Positions 36,004 through 44,157 of a stretch of 64,000 nt of DNA are shown piece by piece (position 1 is the stretch's first letter; each line of letters opens with the position of its first letter). This DNA is from Lentzea kentuckyensis (GTDB lineage Bacteria > Actinomycetota > Actinomycetes > Mycobacteriales > Pseudonocardiaceae). Position numbers and translations under genes: made by a program. The notes beneath the pieces are model-generated. The model searched no databases and was not told the origin of the DNA. It was given only the letters and a program-made list of their open reading frames with translations. The stretch is taken from positions 1-64,000 of the forward strand of contig NZ_MUYM01000061.1 in NCBI RefSeq assembly GCF_002150765.1, given 5' to 3'.

Positions 36004-36576
36004 TCAACACTTCTCCATCTGGGGAGTCCGGCTCTCCGGCGCCAGATCCACCTTCAACTCCCCACCCTCCCACACCATCACATAAACAACCCGCCACCGA
36101 ATACACCGCTCCGGCAACACAACCGGAGCCTTGGCAACGTCCTGAGTGGACACAAAAGACAACAAAACCCGCAACCGCCGCCCGACCACATCGGACTCGA
36201 TCCGCTGCACGACCATCCCGCCATCCCGGGTGGTCTCGTAGTCCGACATCCAGGTCGACTCGGCAGTCGTCGACCCCCGCTGCGCCGACACCACCGACCG
36301 CCACTCAGCGAAGTCCCGGTCGTTGATCGCGTCGAAGTACTTCTGCAGCACCGTCTGCACCGAAGTCCGATCGGGATGCGTGAACGCGTCCGGGCTCAAC
36401 CGAACCTCCGCGGTCCCCGGCAGCGGCCCGGCCACGGACGAGGACGGCACGACCGGCGACCCCTTCGCCTCCGCGGGACGGGAGTAGACCGTCCGCCCCA
36501 CCATCCCGGCCGCCACCGCGGCACCGGTGATCACCACGACGGCCGGCACCAGCCAGCGGCTAGCCACGCTCCCCAC
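36004..36576 (-). CDS. Membrane-anchored or exported protein, unknown function
   Basis: A 190-residue protein with one N-terminal hydrophobic segment (about 9-27) and a Pro/Ser-rich linker. The compact C-terminal part (about 75-185) has the alternation and YFDAINDRDFAEWRS start of NTF2/SnoaL-like folds. Two cysteines (ERCIRW and the C-terminal MEKC) could form a disulfide. The family is not recognised. It is divergent from the lanthipeptide locus across a 600-base low-GC gap. Confidence 0.65.
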   Translation of the reverse strand: MGSVASRWLVPAVVVITGAAVAAGMVGRTVYSRPAEAKGSPVVPSSSVAGPLPGTAEVRLSPDAFTHPDRTSVQTVLQKYFDAINDRDFAEWRSVVSAQRGSTTAESTWMSDYETTRDGGMVVQRIESDVVGRRLRVLLSFVSTQDVAKAPVVLPERCIRWRVVYVMVWEGGELKVDLAPESRTPQMEKC

Positions 36577-37177
36577 CCCCGCAGCCTAGCCCGCACGCCA
36601 CACCGGACAGCAGAGGGCCGCTCACAAAACCGCGCCTGTTACATCAAAACATAAACTTCACCCAAAAGATTACATTCACCACAGATGCAACTTGCATGTA
36701 GCAAGACAATGATTGCTACATAAATTCGCATGCACAATCTCATACTCCGGATGGGTTCCTTCAGGGGTACCAATACCGCCGTTCGGCGGTGCCAAACGCG
36801 CATTGGCAGCCAATTTCGACTTCACCCGAAGAGAGTACGGAACACAGTGCGTATATGACGGTTGCCAGCACCTAACTATACGTCGAGATCGGCCTGGAAT
36901 ACCGCAGCTCATCGACGTTCGCCCAAACGGAACGATACAGGGCCGTTTAGCATAACGCCAGGACGGGTGCGTTGACCGGCCAATCAGCAAACCTCGCAGC
37001 TGGGTGAGACGGCCCCAAACCTCATCACAACGAGTCACATACGCGCCGGTAACCATGCCTCATTCGGACACGAACGGGGTACCCATATACCTCAGATGGC
37101 GGATTGGCCATAGGCACCGAATTGTGCGGGAATATTCGGCGTCAAGGAAATCGCAAAACGGTTGAGGAGGGAATTCG
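36577..37177. promoter_or_regulatory. Low-GC, palindrome-rich leader region of the lanthipeptide locus
   Basis: About 600 bases without a convincing gene and visibly poorer in G and C than the rest (36661-36720 has 24 G/C of 60). Dyads include ATGCAA-C-TTGCAT (36685-36697), ATGTAGCAA-N8-TTGCTACAT (36696-36721), ACCGCCG-TT-CGGCGGT (36775-36790) and TGCCAA-N7-TTGGCA (36790-36808). It should hold the promoter of the LanKC gene and regulator sites; a structured RNA or a remnant of transferred DNA is also possible. GAGGAGGG before 37178 is a strong ribosome site. Confidence 0.55.
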
Positions 37178-39742
37178 GTGGACCTCAGATACGAGGCGTT
37201 CTGCTTCGCAGATCGACGGTTCTACGATCTGCAGAGCAGCACCGAAAGCGACCTCCCCGGCGACGACTTTTCGCGTGAGCTGCCCGAACTGCCCGCCGGC
37301 TGGGTGCAGGTCGAGCGCAATGTGTGGAGGCACCTCCACCCCCGCGGAGTCCAGTTGCCGAAGCAGGGCTGGAAGATTCACGTCTCCGCAGGTCTCGACA
37401 ACGCCGGCCGGGTGCTCAAGGCCACGTTCGACTACTGCGTCGAACGCCGGATCCCGTTCAAGTACCTGCCGACGATCTCGATCGTGCTCGCCCGCAACTC
37501 GAAGTACGCACCCCGTGAGGGCAGCGGCAAGCTGATCACGATCTACCCGACGGGCACCGAGCAGCTCCAGCAGATCCTCACCGAGCTCGGCGCGACCCTC
37601 GACGGCGAGCACGGGGCCTACGTCCTCAGCGACCTGCGGTTCGGCAAGGGACCGCTGTACGTGCGCTACGGCGGGTTCTCCGAGCAGTGGCTCGAGGTCG
37701 ACGGGCAGCAGGTGCTCGCGATCGAGGGGCCGGACGGCGAGCTCGTCGTGGACAAGCGCAAGCCGGTCTTCAGCGTGCCGGAGTGGGTCGAGCTGCCGGA
37801 GTTCCTGGCGCCGCACCTCGCCGAGCGCAACGCCGGCGATCCCGCCAAGTTCCCTTACCAGATCAAGAGTTCGCTGCACTTCTCCAACGGCGGCGGCGTC
37901 TATCTGGCCACGCGCAAGAGCGACGGCAAGGAGGTCGTGCTCAAGGAGGCGCGGCCGCACGCCGGGCTCGACCGCGAGGGCCGCGACGCCGTGGCGCGGC
38001 TGGAGCGCGAGTACGACATCCTCACCAGGCTCAAGGGCGTCAAGGGCGTGCCGGAGGTGTACGACCGCTTCATCGAGTGGGAGCACCTCTTCGTCGCGAT
38101 GGAGTTCATGCCCGGCCGGTCGCTCGGGCAGTGGCTCGGCCACAACTACCCCTTGACGCACAAGGACACCGACGACGAGAAGCTCGCCGAGTACCGGGAG
38201 CGCGCGCTCGCTCTCGTCGGCAAGGTCGAGGACCTGGTCGAAAGGGTGCACGAGCGCGGGGTCGTGTTCGGCGACCTGCACACGCTCAACATCCTGGTCG
38301 ACGAGGACGACGAGATCTCGCTGATCGACTTCGAGCTGTCGTCGACGATCGACGACGTGCACCGGCCCACGCTCGGCGCGCCCGGTTTCCAGGCGCCCAA
38401 GGACCGCGAGGGTTTCGAGATCGACGAGCACCCGCTCGCCGCGCTCAAGCTGTGGATCTTCCTGCCGCTCAACACGGTGCTGGAGCTCGCACCCGCGAAA
38501 CTCCCCCAGCACGTCAAGGTCGTCCAGCAACGGTTCGGGCTCAGCGACGAGTACGGCCAGGCGATCATCGACGTGCTCACGCCGCGCGTCGACCCGCCGA
38601 CGGACCCCGCGTTCACCCAGTTCGACGAGGAGAACCCGGACTGGACGGTCGTGCGCAAGGAGATCGCCACCGCGATCCTGCACAGCGCGACGCCACAACG
38701 GACGGACCGGCTGTTCCCCGGCGACATCGAGCAGTTCGAGGTCGGCGGCACGTGCTTCGGCTACGGCGCGGCAGGTGTGCTGCACGCACTCGACGTCAGC
38801 GGTGAAGGCCGCTACCCCGAGCACGAGGACTGGCTGATCAAGGCCGTGCGGAAGGATCCGCCGAAGCAGGCGGGGTTCTTCGTCGGCGCACACGGCATCG
38901 CGCACGTGCTGGAGAACTTCGGCCATCACGACCTCGCGACCGAACTCGTCGAGAGCTACGCGGCGCTGGTCCCCGCCACGCAGGACCACGGGCTGAGCGC
39001 GGGGCTGTCCGGCATCGGGCTCAACCTGCTGCACTTCGCGGACACCCGCCAGGACGACGGCTTCGCGATCAAGGCCGAGGTGCTCGCCGAACGGCTCGCG
39101 AAGCAGCTGGCCGGCGATCCCGGACCAGGTGACAAGGCGAAGGCCGGTCTGCTGCACGGCTGGTCCGGACCCGCGTTGTTCTTCCTGCGGATGTTCGAGC
39201 ACACCACCGAACGGCGCTGGCTCGAGCTCGCGGAGCAGGCGCTCGAACGCGATCTGGCCGAGACGATGGTGGCGCTGGACGGCTCGCTTCAGGTGCGGGA
39301 CGGCACGTTCCGAAGCCTGCCGTACGTCGGCATCGGCGGTGCGGGCATCGCGTTGGCGCTCACCGAGTTCGCGAACATCGCACCTGAACGCCCGTGCGTA
39401 GAGAAGCTGCCCGAACTGCTCAGCGGCTGCACCGGCGAGTTCGTCATCCAGCCCGCGTTCACGCTGGGCAGGGCCGGTCTGATGGCCACGCTCGCTCACG
39501 CGACGCGGTACCGGCCGGACGAACGGCTCGAAGGCTCGGTGCGGATGCACCTGCGGGCACTCGGCTGGCACGCCGTGCGCTTCGGTGCCGGGATCGCGTT
39601 CCCCGGCGTCCAGCTGCGCCGGCTCTCGATGGACCTCAACACCGGCGGCGCGGGCGTTCTGCTCGCCATAGCGTCCACTGTGGACGGCCGCCCACCACTG
39701 CCCTTCCTGGGCTCACGAACGCCGGTCCTCACCGACCGGTAG
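37178..39742 (+). CDS. Class III lanthipeptide synthetase (RamC/LanKC-like)
   Basis: An 854-residue three-domain enzyme that matures a lanthipeptide: an N-terminal phospho-Ser/Thr lyase (about 1-210; GWKIHVSAG, PFKYLPT), a Ser/Thr kinase (about 225-500; K256, D366 and N371 in GVVFGDLHTLN, D384 of IDFE) and a C-terminal LanC-like cyclase (about 520-854; GLSGIGL, LLHGWSG, GIGGAGIAL) lacking the zinc ligands of class I/II/IV cyclases. It phosphorylates Ser/Thr, eliminates phosphate and closes (methyl)lanthionine or labionin rings. GTG 37178 has GAGGAGGG upstream. The precursor gene follows by 40 bases. Confidence 0.93.
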   Translation: MDLRYEAFCFADRRFYDLQSSTESDLPGDDFSRELPELPAGWVQVERNVWRHLHPRGVQLPKQGWKIHVSAGLDNAGRVLKATFDYCVERRIPFKYLPTISIVLARNSKYAPREGSGKLITIYPTGTEQLQQILTELGATLDGEHGAYVLSDLRFGKGPLYVRYGGFSEQWLEVDGQQVLAIEGPDGELVVDKRKPVFSVPEWVELPEFLAPHLAERNAGDPAKFPYQIKSSLHFSNGGGVYLATRKSDGKEVVLKEARPHAGLDREGRDAVARLEREYDILTRLKGVKGVPEVYDRFIEWEHLFVAMEFMPGRSLGQWLGHNYPLTHKDTDDEKLAEYRERALALVGKVEDLVERVHERGVVFGDLHTLNILVDEDDEISLIDFELSSTIDDVHRPTLGAPGFQAPKDREGFEIDEHPLAALKLWIFLPLNTVLELAPAKLPQHVKVVQQRFGLSDEYGQAIIDVLTPRVDPPTDPAFTQFDEENPDWTVVRKEIATAILHSATPQRTDRLFPGDIEQFEVGGTCFGYGAAGVLHALDVSGEGRYPEHEDWLIKAVRKDPPKQAGFFVGAHGIAHVLENFGHHDLATELVESYAALVPATQDHGLSAGLSGIGLNLLHFADTRQDDGFAIKAEVLAERLAKQLAGDPGPGDKAKAGLLHGWSGPALFFLRMFEHTTERRWLELAEQALERDLAETMVALDGSLQVRDGTFRSLPYVGIGGAGIALALTEFANIAPERPCVEKLPELLSGCTGEFVIQPAFTLGRAGLMATLAHATRYRPDERLEGSVRMHLRALGWHAVRFGAGIAFPGVQLRRLSMDLNTGGAGVLLAIASTVDGRPPLPFLGSRTPVLTDR

Positions 39743-39782
39743 CAGTAAACACAGTTCGATCCCTCGAAATTAGGAGATTGTC

Positions 39783-39944
39783 ATGGGCTTCATCCTTGAC
39801 ATGCAGGACCTCGAGACCCCCGAGGCGCCGAGCAACGCGATGGCGTCGGGTGGCGGCGGCGGTGGCGGTGGCTCCACGACCGCGTCGAACGCGTCGCTGC
39901 TGCTCCCCTGCTCGCACAGCACCGTCAGCCTGCTGGCCTGCTGA
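39783..39944 (+). CDS. SapB/RamS-like class III lanthipeptide precursor
   Basis: A 53-residue peptide. The leader begins MGFILDMQDLETPEAPSNAM, with ILDMQDLETPE matching the LFDLQ-ME leader motif of RamS/AmfS. A run of eight glycines (23-30) follows. The core contains two labionin motifs: S35-N-A-S38-L-L-L-P-C43 and S46-T-V-S49-L-L-A-C53, the same two-ring plan (Ser-x2-Ser-x3-4-Cys) as SapB. AGGAG lies seven bases upstream of ATG 39783. It sits between the synthetase and two exporters. Modification and a morphogen-like surfactant role are inferred from family. Confidence 0.88.
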   Translation: MGFILDMQDLETPEAPSNAMASGGGGGGGGSTTASNASLLLPCSHSTVSLLAC

Positions 39945-39973
39945 CACACGCCTCAACTGAACCACCGCGGTGA

Positions 39974-40046
39974 GTGAGCGGCATAGGCGAAGTATGCCGC
40001 TCACCCGCCAACTGCAGGGCCCGGCAGCCGGCCAGCTGTCGGGCCC
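39974..40046 (+). terminator. Tandem hairpins between precursor and exporter genes
   Basis: GTGAGCGGCATA (39974-39985) pairs perfectly with TATGCCGCTCAC (39993-40004). A second stem joins GGGCCCGGCAGC (40017-40028) with GCTGTCGGGCCC (40035-40046), with one mismatch. They may act as a leaky terminator or stabiliser that keeps precursor mRNA more abundant than exporter mRNA, as is common in lanthipeptide operons. Confidence 0.7.
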
Positions 40047-40087
40047 TCGCTCATGATGCGCCCTCATGACCTCCGGAGGAACAGCCG

Positions 40088-41704
40088 ATGGCCAAACCCG
40101 GTGACGCCCTGCTGTTCTCCCTCGTACGGCGAGACGTGCGCCCGTGGCTGTTGCTGCTCAACGCCGCGGTGGCCACCACGGCCGGTCTGCTGCTCCCCAC
40201 CGCTCTCGCCAACGCCGTCGACATGGCGTTGAGCGGAACGTTCGTGCTGGTGACCGTCCTGTGGCTGCTCCTGCTCGCGGCCACCGAGATCGTCGGCGAC
40301 GCGATCGGCATCGTGCTCGCCGCGAGCATCACCGCCCGCGCCACCGCGTGGCTGCGCAAACGGCTCTCCCGCCACCTCCTCGCACTCGGTCACCCGCCGC
40401 GGTTCGCCGCCGGTGACGCGGTGAGCCGGCTGACCGGCGACTGCGGCAACGCGGGCAGTGTCGTGGTCACCGTGATGTCCCTGATCATCGCCGCGGTGTC
40501 CTCGGTCGGCTCGGTCGTGGCGCTGGCGTTGCTGGACTGGCGGTTGGCAGCGGTGTTCGCGGTCAGCGTGCCGCTGGCGATGCTCCTCGTCCGCTCGCAC
40601 ATGCAGCTCACCGCCGACGACGTGCTGGCCTATCAGGAGGTCTCCGGCGAGATCTCGGCCCGCCTGGTCGACGCCGTGGCCGGCCGGCACACGATCGCCG
40701 CGGCGGGCATCGCCGACCGCGAGTCCGGCCGGGTGTTGCAGCCGCTGCCCCGTCTCGCCGCGGCGGGCGGCGGCATGTGGCGCACCCAGGCGAAGATGAT
40801 GTGGCGCGCGGGACTCCTGCTGCCGGCCGTGGAACTGGCCGTGCTCATCGCGGCCGGTTTCGGCATTCTCCAGGGCAGGCTGACCGCCGGTGACGTGCTC
40901 GCCGCCCTCGGGTACACCGCGCTCGGCATGGGCATCGTCGGGCAGATCCCGCAGCTCACCGCGCTGGAACGCACCCGAGCGTCGGCCACCCGGATCGCGG
41001 AGGTCCTCGACACCCCGCCGGTGCGCCGCCCGGCTCCCAAGTCCTCCGACGGGAGCATCGAACTCAGGAACGTGAGCATCAACGGCGCGTTGCACGACGT
41101 GAGCCTCACGATCCCCGAAGGCGCGTTCGCCGCGGTCGTCGGCAGCTCCGGAGCGGGCAAGTCGACGCTGGCCGCGGTGCTCGGCGGACTGTCCGTTGTG
41201 GACGAAGGCGAGGTCGCGCGGGACGGCCAGGTCGGTTATGCCTTCGAACGTCCCGCGCTGCTGGGCACGACGATCGGTCGTTCGATCGGCTATGGAACGG
41301 ACGCGGACGAGATCCAGGTGCGCGACGCCGCTGTGGCCGCCCAGGTGCACGACGCGCTGATCCGCCTGCCACAGGGCTACGAAACCCCGCTTTCCGATGC
41401 GCCGCTGTCCGGCGGTGAGGCACAACGGATCGGCTTGGCGCGCGCGATCGTGCGGGATCCGGAAGTCCTCGTGCTCGACGACGCCACCGCGAGTCTGGAC
41501 ACGGTGACCGAGGCCAAAGTGGACAAGGCGCTCACGACCGCGCTGCCCGGCCGCACCAGGGTCGTGGTGACGCACCGCCCCGCCACGGCAGCACGGGCCG
41601 ATGTCGTGGTGTGGTTGGAGAACGGCCGGCTCAGAGGCACCGGCACCCACGCCGAACTGTGGGACGACGAGGACTACCGCGCTGTGTTCACCGGGGGCGA
41701 GTGA
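40088..41704 (+). CDS. ABC exporter, membrane-ATPase fusion (RamA/AmfA-like)
   Basis: A 538-residue half-transporter: about six membrane helices (1-300) and an ATPase domain (from about 320) with Walker A GSSGAGKST, signature LSGGEAQRIGLARAI and Walker B VLVLDDATASLD. The catalytic Glu after Walker B is Asp, so this subunit probably carries the degenerate site of a heterodimer with the next gene product. GGAGGA precedes ATG 40088. In Ram/Amf loci the equivalent pair exports the SapB/AmfS peptide. Confidence 0.9.
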   Translation: MAKPGDALLFSLVRRDVRPWLLLLNAAVATTAGLLLPTALANAVDMALSGTFVLVTVLWLLLLAATEIVGDAIGIVLAASITARATAWLRKRLSRHLLALGHPPRFAAGDAVSRLTGDCGNAGSVVVTVMSLIIAAVSSVGSVVALALLDWRLAAVFAVSVPLAMLLVRSHMQLTADDVLAYQEVSGEISARLVDAVAGRHTIAAAGIADRESGRVLQPLPRLAAAGGGMWRTQAKMMWRAGLLLPAVELAVLIAAGFGILQGRLTAGDVLAALGYTALGMGIVGQIPQLTALERTRASATRIAEVLDTPPVRRPAPKSSDGSIELRNVSINGALHDVSLTIPEGAFAAVVGSSGAGKSTLAAVLGGLSVVDEGEVARDGQVGYAFERPALLGTTIGRSIGYGTDADEIQVRDAAVAAQVHDALIRLPQGYETPLSDAPLSGGEAQRIGLARAIVRDPEVLVLDDATASLDTVTEAKVDKALTTALPGRTRVVVTHRPATAARADVVVWLENGRLRGTGTHAELWDDEDYRAVFTGGE

Positions 41705-43422
41705 TGCGTTTCTACCTCTCCACGCTGGCCGGGCACCGCAGAGGTGTCCTCGTCCTGCTCGGCTGGTCGATGCTCGAAGGCGTACCGGCGTTCTTCGGCG
41801 GCAAGCTCGTCGGCACGGCCGTCGACAAGGGCTTCGCCGCGGGAAACCCGCTGGCCGGTGTGCTGTGGCTGCTCGCGTTCGCCGCGCTCGCGGTGCTGGG
41901 AGCGCTCGGCCAGCGGCAGGTGTTCGCCCGGCTCGGCGATGTCGTCGAACCCATGCGCGACGCCCTGGTCACACGGGTCGTCAAGGGTGTCCTGAACGAC
42001 CCGACGCACCGCAGGACCCCGGATGCCAGCGCGGTCGCCATGATCACCCGGCACGTCGAGGTGGTCCGCGACGCCACGGCCGGTGTGCTCGTTCAGGCTC
42101 GTGCCCTTCTGGTCACCACGGTCGCCGCGCTGATCGGTCTCGCGACGACGGCCGCCGCGCTGATCTGGTTGGTCGTGCTCCCGATCGTGGCCGCGCTGGT
42201 GCTTTTCGGGCTCATGCTTCCGTCACTGGCGAAACGCCAGCGCGACGCCGTGATGGCCGACGAACGCACCGCGGAAGCGTCCGGCGCGGTGCTCACCGGC
42301 CTGCGAGACGTCGCCGCCTGCAACGCCTCCGACGAGGCTTACCAGGACATCGCCACGCAGATCGACCAGCAGGCCGGCGCCACGGTCACCGTCGCCTGGG
42401 CGAACTCGTTGCGCGCCACGGTGATCGCGATCGGCGGCTTCGCGCCGATCGTGCTGCTCGTGGCGTTCGCTCCCCCGCTGGTCGCGTCCGGCCAGCTCAC
42501 CGCCGGCGCGGCGCTGGCCGCCGTCGTCTACCTGACCAACAGCGTGAACCCCGCGCTGCACGGCCTCGCGCGCACGACCAGCACCGTCGTCATGCGTCTC
42601 ATGGTTGCGCTCAAACGACTTCAGGAAGCTGCACCGCGGACGCGCACGGAAGTCGGCACGGAAGTCCCGTCCAACGGCGAGTTCGTGCTGCGTGACGTCA
42701 CTTTCGGCTGGAGCCCGGACGCGGAACCGGTGCTGCGCGGCCTGTCACTGGACCTGCGCCCCGGCGACCACCTGGCCGTGGTCGGACCGTCCGGCATCGG
42801 CAAGTCCACAATGGCCAGTCTGCTCACCGGCCTGATGCCGCCCGACAACGGCCGCGTGCTGTTCGGCGGCGCCCCCGTGGACCGGGTGACGCCGACCGTC
42901 AGGCACCACGCGATCGCGCTGATTCCGCAGGAGACGTACCTCTTCACCGGCACCGTGCGGGAAAATCTCACCCTGCTCGCGCCGTGGGTCACCGACGAAG
43001 ATCTCGTCGACGCGGTGAAGAAGGTTGGCGCCAAACCACTTCTGGACCGCCTCGGCGGCCTGGACGCCGCGCTCGGTCACGCCGGCGAAGGACTTTCCGC
43101 TGGTGAGGCCCAACTTCTCGCGCTCGCGCGGGTCTACGTCACGTCCGCGAGCGTCGTGATCCTCGACGAGGCGACCTCACACCTGGACCCGGCCGCGGAA
43201 GCGCGGGTCGAACGGGCTTTCGCGGAACGGGAAGGAGTTCTCGTGGTGATCGCGCACCGGTTGAGCTCGGCCCTGCGGGCGAACCGCGTGCTGGTCATGG
43301 ACGGCGGCAAGCCGTTGCTGGGCACCCACGAGAACCTGCTGAAGACCTCGCCGCTCTACGGACAGCTCATGCTGGCCTGGGATCCCACCCACCACGAGGA
43401 AACCCCGCTGCCCAAACGGTGA
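41704..43422 (+). CDS. ABC exporter, membrane-ATPase fusion (RamB/AmfB-like)
   Basis: A 572-residue half-transporter with membrane helices in about 1-310 and an ATPase domain with Walker A GPSGIGKST, Walker B VVILDEATSHLD (catalytic Glu intact) and an altered signature LSAGEAQLLALARV. ATG 41704 overlaps the stop of the partner gene (TGATG). The intact Walker B here and the degenerate one in the partner suit an asymmetric heterodimeric exporter of the lanthipeptide. No ramR-type regulator gene follows. Confidence 0.9.
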   Translation: MRFYLSTLAGHRRGVLVLLGWSMLEGVPAFFGGKLVGTAVDKGFAAGNPLAGVLWLLAFAALAVLGALGQRQVFARLGDVVEPMRDALVTRVVKGVLNDPTHRRTPDASAVAMITRHVEVVRDATAGVLVQARALLVTTVAALIGLATTAAALIWLVVLPIVAALVLFGLMLPSLAKRQRDAVMADERTAEASGAVLTGLRDVAACNASDEAYQDIATQIDQQAGATVTVAWANSLRATVIAIGGFAPIVLLVAFAPPLVASGQLTAGAALAAVVYLTNSVNPALHGLARTTSTVVMRLMVALKRLQEAAPRTRTEVGTEVPSNGEFVLRDVTFGWSPDAEPVLRGLSLDLRPGDHLAVVGPSGIGKSTMASLLTGLMPPDNGRVLFGGAPVDRVTPTVRHHAIALIPQETYLFTGTVRENLTLLAPWVTDEDLVDAVKKVGAKPLLDRLGGLDAALGHAGEGLSAGEAQLLALARVYVTSASVVILDEATSHLDPAAEARVERAFAEREGVLVVIAHRLSSALRANRVLVMDGGKPLLGTHENLLKTSPLYGQLMLAWDPTHHEETPLPKR

Positions 43423-43454
43423 GCGCGGGGTCCACTCCGGACTAAACGATCCAG

Positions 43455-43958
43455 TTAGCCGACACGGTGCAGCCAGGTGACCGGTGCGCCATCGCCCGCC
43501 CGGCGGAACGGTTCCAGCGCGTCGTCCCACGCGGCGCCGAGCAGCTCGTCCACACCGTGCGCGAACGACTCCCCGCCACGGGATCTGACCGCGAGCGCGC
43601 GGAGCTGGTCCTCGTTGACCACGATGTCACCGTTGGCCGATGTCCGGGCGTGCCACAGTCCCAGAACCGGCGCGAAGCAGAAACGTTCGCCGTCCTGACC
43701 AGGTGACGCTTCCTCGGTCACCTCGAAGCGAAGCATTGGCCACGCGCGCAGCGCAGCCACGAGTTTCGCGCCGGTACCGGCGTCTCCGGTCCACGCGCAT
43801 TCAGCGCGCAACTGGCCTGGTGCCGCGGGTTGCGCTGCCCACCTGAGGTCCACTCTGACACCGAGGGTGCCCGAGATAGCCCACTCGACGTGCGGACAGA
43901 CCGCAGACGGCGACGAGTGGACGTAGACCACGCCACTGGTGCTGCCACGGGTGCTCAC
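43455..43958 (-). CDS. DUF3145 family protein
   Basis: A 167-residue soluble protein of the actinobacterial DUF3145 family (GVVYVHSSPSAVCPHVEWAISGTLG; VTWLHRVG at the end), function unknown. GTG 43958 follows GGAGG. As I recall, in Streptomyces a DUF3145 gene lies close downstream of fabF; here it is 7.7 kb away, with the lanthipeptide locus between. It converges on the exporter gene, ending 32 bases from it. Confidence 0.82.
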   Translation of the reverse strand: MSTRGSTSGVVYVHSSPSAVCPHVEWAISGTLGVRVDLRWAAQPAAPGQLRAECAWTGDAGTGAKLVAALRAWPMLRFEVTEEASPGQDGERFCFAPVLGLWHARTSANGDIVVNEDQLRALAVRSRGGESFAHGVDELLGAAWDDALEPFRRAGDGAPVTWLHRVG

Positions 43959-44157
43959 TGCTGACCTCCGCTACTCGACGAGGGACGTCTTCCCCTACGC
44001 CTTTGCCGAGTGAGGTGATCTCCGTGGAACCCGTTCGCTGCATTCTGCCTCGACTTGAGCCATGTCCGCCATAAGAACCAGCTCGATCATCACCCGACCG
44101 GGGCAGATACAGGCCTTAAGTCCCGATCTCCCCGGCCGAGCGATGCGCGATCGTGAT

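Noticed and set aside
36676..37056. 126-codon minus-strand frame, and an 80-codon plus-strand frame at 36713-36955, in the low-GC region
   Set aside because: Neither has a ribosome site or recognisable motif, composition is irregular, and the region is full of dyads; more likely regulatory DNA.
37142..39571. 809-codon minus-strand frame opposite the LanKC gene
   Set aside because: The plus strand encodes recognisable kinase and cyclase motifs; the opposite frame is low-complexity and is a GC-driven shadow.
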